Source: UMGS1590 sp963558655 (GTDB taxonomy: Bacteria > Bacillota > Peptococcia > Peptococcales > Peptococcaceae). Taken from it: a DNA stretch of 64,000 nt. Position numbers and translations under genes: made by a program. Under the pieces are notes generated by a model. The model did no database searches, was not told the DNA's origin, and saw nothing but the letters and a program-made list of their open reading frames with translations. Positions 59,902-64,000 of the stretch are shown piece by piece (positions within the stretch are counted from its first letter, which is position 1; the number at the start of each line of letters is the position of its first letter). Location: the NCBI GenBank assembly GCA_963558655.1, contig CAUWHJ010000013.1:20326-84325 (forward strand). Direction: 5' to 3'.

Positions 59902-62529
59902 TTGAAAAAGATCTCTAAGAAGATTGTTTCGCTGGTAACGCTGGCAGCGTTCGCGCTGACCTTGGTTCCAGCAGCTGCTTTCGCAAGTGATGTTGATACA
60001 GGAAATTCTACTTTTGCTGTAGCTTCTGAATCTGCGAATACGCTGAAAGTAACTTTGGATTTGAAAGACAGCGGCAGTAGTACATCTGATGATTTTACTA
60101 ATTTGAATGTAAAGGTAGCTGTTAGCGGTTTAAGTGACGCTACCACCGTAGACAAAGGTACTAATGTTAAAAGTTTGGCTACAGATGGTTATACACCATC
60201 TACAGCCAGCGATGCAATCACTTTCACTAATGTACCTGGTGGTACTCATGAAGTAACCGTAACCATTGATCCTGATACAACTCAATCAGACGATGAACAG
60301 ACACTGACTGAACAAACTGCGACTGTAAAGGATGCATTTAGTTTGGTGAGCGAACAAACCAGTTTCTTCTACACCAATGATGCAGACGCAACTGCGACAG
60401 TTGGTGGCGAGGTACCGGTTACTTTTGAATTCCGTGATGCTTCTGGACAGCCATTGAACAATGTCAATGTTGAGAATGATAAGATTGTTGTTTGGGCAAC
60501 CGATGAAAACAACAATGTAACGGATGCATTGAAGGTTACAGGTGACGATGCGAATGCTGCAGCATGGGAGAACACCTATGCACAATCGATTGATGGGGTT
60601 CAAAATCTGAAGGTTAAATTCAGTCGTTCTGGTCTCTACACGCTTCATGCAGCAAAAGTTGTTGGGACTCCTGAAACTATCAGCGATCTTGAAGCAACCC
60701 AGTTCCAGTATGAACCTGATCGCCAGACTATTGATGTAGAAGCTGCATCCAGCGATGTAACAAAGGTTGAAATGAATGGCGATAATGTAACATCTGATTC
60801 TGAAGCTAATACTTTTAAGGCTACCCTTGATAAAGCTAATGGTGCAGAATCTAACACACATACCGTTACTGTTTATGGTGAAAAAGGCGTGCTCGCTAAT
60901 AAGGATTTCACCGTATCCAGCTCTTCTTCTGCACTGCGTGTAACTGCTCTGTCTATGACAGGCACTGCTTCTGAAGACGGTACCATTACTACTAACCGTA
61001 ATGGTGAATTCAAGATTAACTACAACGCAACTGCTGCAGGTACCTATAAGGTATATCTCACCACCGAAGATGGTTTCCGTGCAACTCTGAACGTAACTGC
61101 TGGCGATAGCAACCGTTATGCTGATACTATTGTTGCTAATGAAACCGGTACCACCGTGGATGCTTCTCAGGTAGAAACTACCGGTAGCTTGATCAATGCA
61201 GTGACTTACACCATTACCGATAACAATGGTAATGTGATCACTGATGATCAGATCACCGATGGTATCTTGGTCAACGAAGGTTGCGTAACTGGTGACGCTG
61301 ACTACATCAAACTGCTTCATAGCCCAGAAAAATTCCATGGCAAAGCAACCAATTTCAAACTTGCTTACATTGATGATACCTATACGCTGAAGTACACTGG
61401 TTCCGATCTTGTAGCTGGTGAATACACCGTTCGTCTTATCCTTGATGAAAAAGGCAATTATGCCGATGCTACCTTCACTGTTGGTAACTTCAATGCCAAT
61501 AAGGTAGAAAGCATGGAATTGACCACCACCTCTGATAAGGTTGTTTATACTAAAGGAACCATTAACTATAAGGTTCTTGCTGTTGACGCTAATGGCGTTG
61601 CTAAGGATGTAACTTTAGCTCATCAATACAACCTTGGTATTGCTGCTCCAACCGGCTTGGATGTAGAAGATAAGAAGGACGGCACAATTACAGTGAACAT
61701 TGCATCTAATACGGATAAGGAATCTGTTGTTGGTACCAAGATCAATTTGGTTGCCGCAAGCGATGTTTACGGTAAACTGGCTCAGACCAGTGTGACTGTT
61801 GTTGACGAAGGTGTTGTAGCTGGTCTTGAATTTGATAAGACCGAAGGTGCTGTTAACAAGAACAATGTTGTTAAGGCAACTGTTGTTGATGAAGAAGGCA
61901 ATACTATTGACAGTGTAAATGGTCAAGTTTTTGCTTATGTTGTTGACCAGTCCAATGCAGATGCTAAGGTTGATGTAACGGCTGGTGGCAATGCGAACAA
62001 AGGTGTTGGTTCTATCACCATTTTCAGTGATAAAGAAACCACTGTTGACATTGTTGTTGGTATTCAAGCTAAAAATGGCGATCCCGATAGTGCTATTTAT
62101 GCAGACACTTTGACCTACACCATCGGTAAAGGCGACATCAACGCCGACAAACTCGTTGCTATGACCATCGGTTCTTCCGACTACATTGTGAACAACGATG
62201 TTGTTAAGGGTGACGCTGCTCCTTATGTAGACGGCAACTGGAGAACGATGGTTCCTGTTCGTGCTTTGGCTGAAACCTTCGGTGCAGAAGTAACCTTCGA
62301 AGACAATGTCATCACCATCGTTGATGGCGACAAGACCATCGTGATGACTGTTGGCGAAGAAGCTTACACTGTAAACGATGAAGAAAAGACCATGGACACT
62401 GTTCCAGTGATTGGCGAAGGGGATCGTACTTTCGTACCAACCCGTTTCGTAGCTGAAGCGCTGGGCTACACTGTAACCCCACTTCAGGATGCTAATGGTC
62501 TGACCGCTAGCGTAGTTTTCCAGAAATAA
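59902..62529 (+). CDS. S-layer-like exported protein with C-terminal copper-amine-oxidase-like domain (paralog 2)
   Basis: An 875-residue exported protein, TTG start at 59902, with the same signal peptide as paralog 1 and an extra ~100-residue N-terminal beta domain rich in Thr, Ser and Asp. The central Ig-like parts are diverged from paralog 1 but collinear (YTLHAAK, EDGFRATLNVTAG, GSDLVAGEYTVRL). The last 120 residues are the same CuAO-like domain. GGGAGG precedes the start. Likely a second wall or S-layer protein; the shared ends would allow recombination with paralog 1. Confidence 0.85.
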   Translation: MKKISKKIVSLVTLAAFALTLVPAAAFASDVDTGNSTFAVASESANTLKVTLDLKDSGSSTSDDFTNLNVKVAVSGLSDATTVDKGTNVKSLATDGYTPSTASDAITFTNVPGGTHEVTVTIDPDTTQSDDEQTLTEQTATVKDAFSLVSEQTSFFYTNDADATATVGGEVPVTFEFRDASGQPLNNVNVENDKIVVWATDENNNVTDALKVTGDDANAAAWENTYAQSIDGVQNLKVKFSRSGLYTLHAAKVVGTPETISDLEATQFQYEPDRQTIDVEAASSDVTKVEMNGDNVTSDSEANTFKATLDKANGAESNTHTVTVYGEKGVLANKDFTVSSSSSALRVTALSMTGTASEDGTITTNRNGEFKINYNATAAGTYKVYLTTEDGFRATLNVTAGDSNRYADTIVANETGTTVDASQVETTGSLINAVTYTITDNNGNVITDDQITDGILVNEGCVTGDADYIKLLHSPEKFHGKATNFKLAYIDDTYTLKYTGSDLVAGEYTVRLILDEKGNYADATFTVGNFNANKVESMELTTTSDKVVYTKGTINYKVLAVDANGVAKDVTLAHQYNLGIAAPTGLDVEDKKDGTITVNIASNTDKESVVGTKINLVAASDVYGKLAQTSVTVVDEGVVAGLEFDKTEGAVNKNNVVKATVVDEEGNTIDSVNGQVFAYVVDQSNADAKVDVTAGGNANKGVGSITIFSDKETTVDIVVGIQAKNGDPDSAIYADTLTYTIGKGDINADKLVAMTIGSSDYIVNNDVVKGDAAPYVDGNWRTMVPVRALAETFGAEVTFEDNVITIVDGDKTIVMTVGEEAYTVNDEEKTMDTVPVIGEGDRTFVPTRFVAEALGYTVTPLQDANGLTASVVFQK

Positions 62530-62609
62530 GGAAATATGGATCTCCCCCGTTCATTCAATCATGTATTTCTGGTTGATATAAGGTCCTTCTGGGACCGGCT
62601 ATGTATCGC

Positions 62610-62649
62610 AAAGGCCGTACCTCGTTTGAGGTGCGGCCTTTGTTTTTTA
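62610..62649 (+). terminator. Terminator of S-layer-like gene 2
   Basis: AAAGGCCGTACCTC pairs with GAGGTGCGGCCTTT (one mismatch), then GTTTTTT. Confidence 0.9.
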
Positions 62650-62698
62650 TTGCAATAGTATGGCTGCTCTGTTAGGATGGTTAAAAGGGGGCGGCGTG

Positions 62699-63637
62699 AT
62701 GAAACAAAAGCTGTCGATAGATGAGCAGATTGCTCATCTTAGGGCAAAAGGTGTGCAGTTTCGGCTTATGAGTGAAAATGCGGCACGAGCATATTTACAG
62801 GAACATAGCAATTATTTCAAGCTGGCTTCCTATCGCAAAAATTACCAAAAACATCCAGGTGGAGCTAAGGCTGGGCAATATATTGACTTGGATTTTGCTT
62901 ATTTGGTGGACTTGGCTGAGATTGATATGCATCTGCGTTATCAGGTTGTGCACATGGCGTTGGATGTGGAACATCATGTGAAATTGCGTTTGTTGCACTT
63001 GGTGGATGAGAGTGATGAGGATGGTTATGAGATTGTGCAGGATTTTGTTGCTGGTTTAGATGTGCATCAGCAACGATTGCTGCGAGCTGAGCTGGAACGT
63101 AATCGTACAAATACTTACTGTGGAGATCTGGTGCGTAAATACGAACGTGCTATGCCAATTTGGGTATTTGTAGAGCTCATTCCATTTGGCCGCCTGATTT
63201 CTTTGTACAAATTCTGCGGTAAGCGTTTTGATGTATCGGAGATGGAAGAACATTTTTATCGTCTGCGTCAATGCAAAGAATTACGCAATGCTGCAGCGCA
63301 CAGCAACTGTGTGCTTAACGACCTTCATACTAATACCGTGCGCTATCGCTCGAAAGTCAACAGCGTTATGCAGGCGTTGGCTGAGATTTCCACGATTCGC
63401 AAAGGATTTCGACAACAAAAGATGAAGAACGAACGTTTACAGCAAATCGTTACATTACTTTATATGCACAAATTGCTGGTGACCAGTGTTAGTATGCATG
63501 AGCGTGAAGCGGTGAAATTGCATGATCTTCTGAGGCGTATTGACCAGCACATTGATTATTATGAACATAATGAGTTGGTGGCTTCGAGCTTCATCTTTTT
63601 GCGTGAGGTGATTGACAGCTGGTTTGCGGTCACGTAA
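62699..63637 (+). CDS. Abi-family (AbiD/AbiF-type, Abi_2) protein
   Basis: A 312-residue protein of the Abi_2 type, linked to abortive phage infection in lactococci. Marks are LSIDEQIAHLRAKGVQF near the start, YFKLASYRKNY, and the HEPN-like RNase motif R-x4-H in LRNAAAHSNCVLN (about 203-215). The ATG at 62699 follows AAAGGGGGCGG and is preferred to 62660. It stands alone between two S-layer repeat units, which suggests insertion into that array. The antiviral function is inferred from the family only. Confidence 0.82.
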   Translation: MKQKLSIDEQIAHLRAKGVQFRLMSENAARAYLQEHSNYFKLASYRKNYQKHPGGAKAGQYIDLDFAYLVDLAEIDMHLRYQVVHMALDVEHHVKLRLLHLVDESDEDGYEIVQDFVAGLDVHQQRLLRAELERNRTNTYCGDLVRKYERAMPIWVFVELIPFGRLISLYKFCGKRFDVSEMEEHFYRLRQCKELRNAAAHSNCVLNDLHTNTVRYRSKVNSVMQALAEISTIRKGFRQQKMKNERLQQIVTLLYMHKLLVTSVSMHEREAVKLHDLLRRIDQHIDYYEHNELVASSFIFLREVIDSWFAVT

Positions 63638-63723
63638 AATAGAATTACACAGCAAAAGGTTTGACCTTTTACGGGGCGGGATTGCACAAGCGATCTTTGC
63701 CCTGTTTTTTTATATAGCAAAAC
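63638..63723 (+). other. Short spacer with a possible terminator after the Abi gene
   Basis: AAAAGGT-ttg-ACCTTTT (63655-63671) is a small perfect hairpin. The segment GCCCTGTTTTTTTATA ends in a T-run. No gene. Confidence 0.4.
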
Positions 63724-64000
63724 GGCGAGGGGATTTTGTTCTTTCCCCTGTCTCTCTCGGGGGGGAGGGTTCAAATTTTGGGGGGGACTTCTTTTTGCCC
63801 CTTTCGGCGGCGTAGAGGCGTTCGGTGGTTACAGAAGGTGGAAGCCTCGCGGAAATCCGTGGGGCTTTTTTCTTTGCCTTTTTTTAGAGCGCATAGAGGG
63901 TGTGCGTGTTCAGTCGGGATAGACGATGGCACGCAGAAAGACGAGGACATGACAAACGACAGGCCGCCCGCCAACGGGCACAGGTGGAGGAGAGAGCAGG
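63724..64000 (+). repeat. G-rich repeat unit, copy C, running off the window
   Basis: Full-length copy of 59388-59663 with one inserted A and about ten substitutions. It ends at the window edge exactly where copy B enters the conserved leader RNA, so a third leader and S-layer-like paralog probably follow beyond 64000. Confidence 0.9.

Overview
The window looks like the replication-origin region of a Bacillota chromosome, most likely a class Clostridia anaerobe with roughly 50% GC. The reasons are dnaA next to DnaA-box clusters, the mnmE-mnmG-rsmG and parA-parB sets, four perfect parS sites, a B. subtilis-like yaaO-holB-ricT-rsmI block, an amaP-DUF2273-asp23 operon, a SCIFF ranthipeptide precursor, and SLH and copper-amine-oxidase-like surface proteins. 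The species cannot be named from the sequence alone. No rRNA or tRNA gene was seen.

Layout. 1-6.7 kb: dnaA (leftward) lies between two DnaA-box clusters, followed by rightward mnmE-mnmG-rsmG and a third DnaA-box cluster that leads into a short structured transcript. 7-14 kb: small accessory genes: a GNAT enzyme, a SugE/Gdx-type SMR exporter with an attenuator-like leader, the SCIFF precursor (46 aa), an MFS exporter, and a YtrA-type regulator with its ABC exporter. 14-19.3 kb: three secreted wall hydrolases (one M23, two NlpC/P60) and a type III toxin-antitoxin locus whose toxin has an internal stop codon. 19.4-24.6 kb: a frameshifted brnQ, an AAC(6')-like acetyltransferase, a Dabb protein, an M18 aminopeptidase and a threonine aldolase. 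24.7-27.5 kb: a tetranucleotide-repeat uORF and terminator upstream of a frameshifted SLH surface protein. 27.5-33.6 kb: parS cluster, parA-parB, flavoprotein, cvpA, radical SAM, mscS, DUF951. 34.9-41.6 kb: yaaO, holB, ricT, a TrmN6-like methyltransferase, rsmI, and the alkaline-shock operon. 41.7-51.2 kb: HD phosphohydrolase, gdhA, APC permease, lon with a CIRCE-like operator, Fe-ADH and a FAH-family enzyme. 51.4-64 kb: an IS3 element, then a repeat-rich region with two paralogous large S-layer-like exported proteins. Each of these follows the same structured ~250-nt leader; a third copy of the upstream repeat runs off the window end. Between them sit a small acidic repeat peptide, a MacB/FtsX-type ABC transporter and an Abi-family HEPN protein.

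Functional picture. The core genes cover replication initiation, chromosome segregation, tRNA and rRNA modification and clamp loading. The accessory genes mostly concern the cell surface (wall hydrolases, SLH and CuAO-like proteins) and defence or competition (type III TA, Abi, ranthipeptide, exporters).

The points most worth checking are: (i) an (ACGC)n repeat whose copy number decides whether a uORF ends before, or runs through, a terminator ahead of the SLH gene; (ii) the conserved leader RNA and repeat cassettes of the S-layer-like genes, which look suited to recombination between paralogs; (iii) a structured transcript at 6.7-7.0 kb; (iv) an orphan SCIFF peptide.
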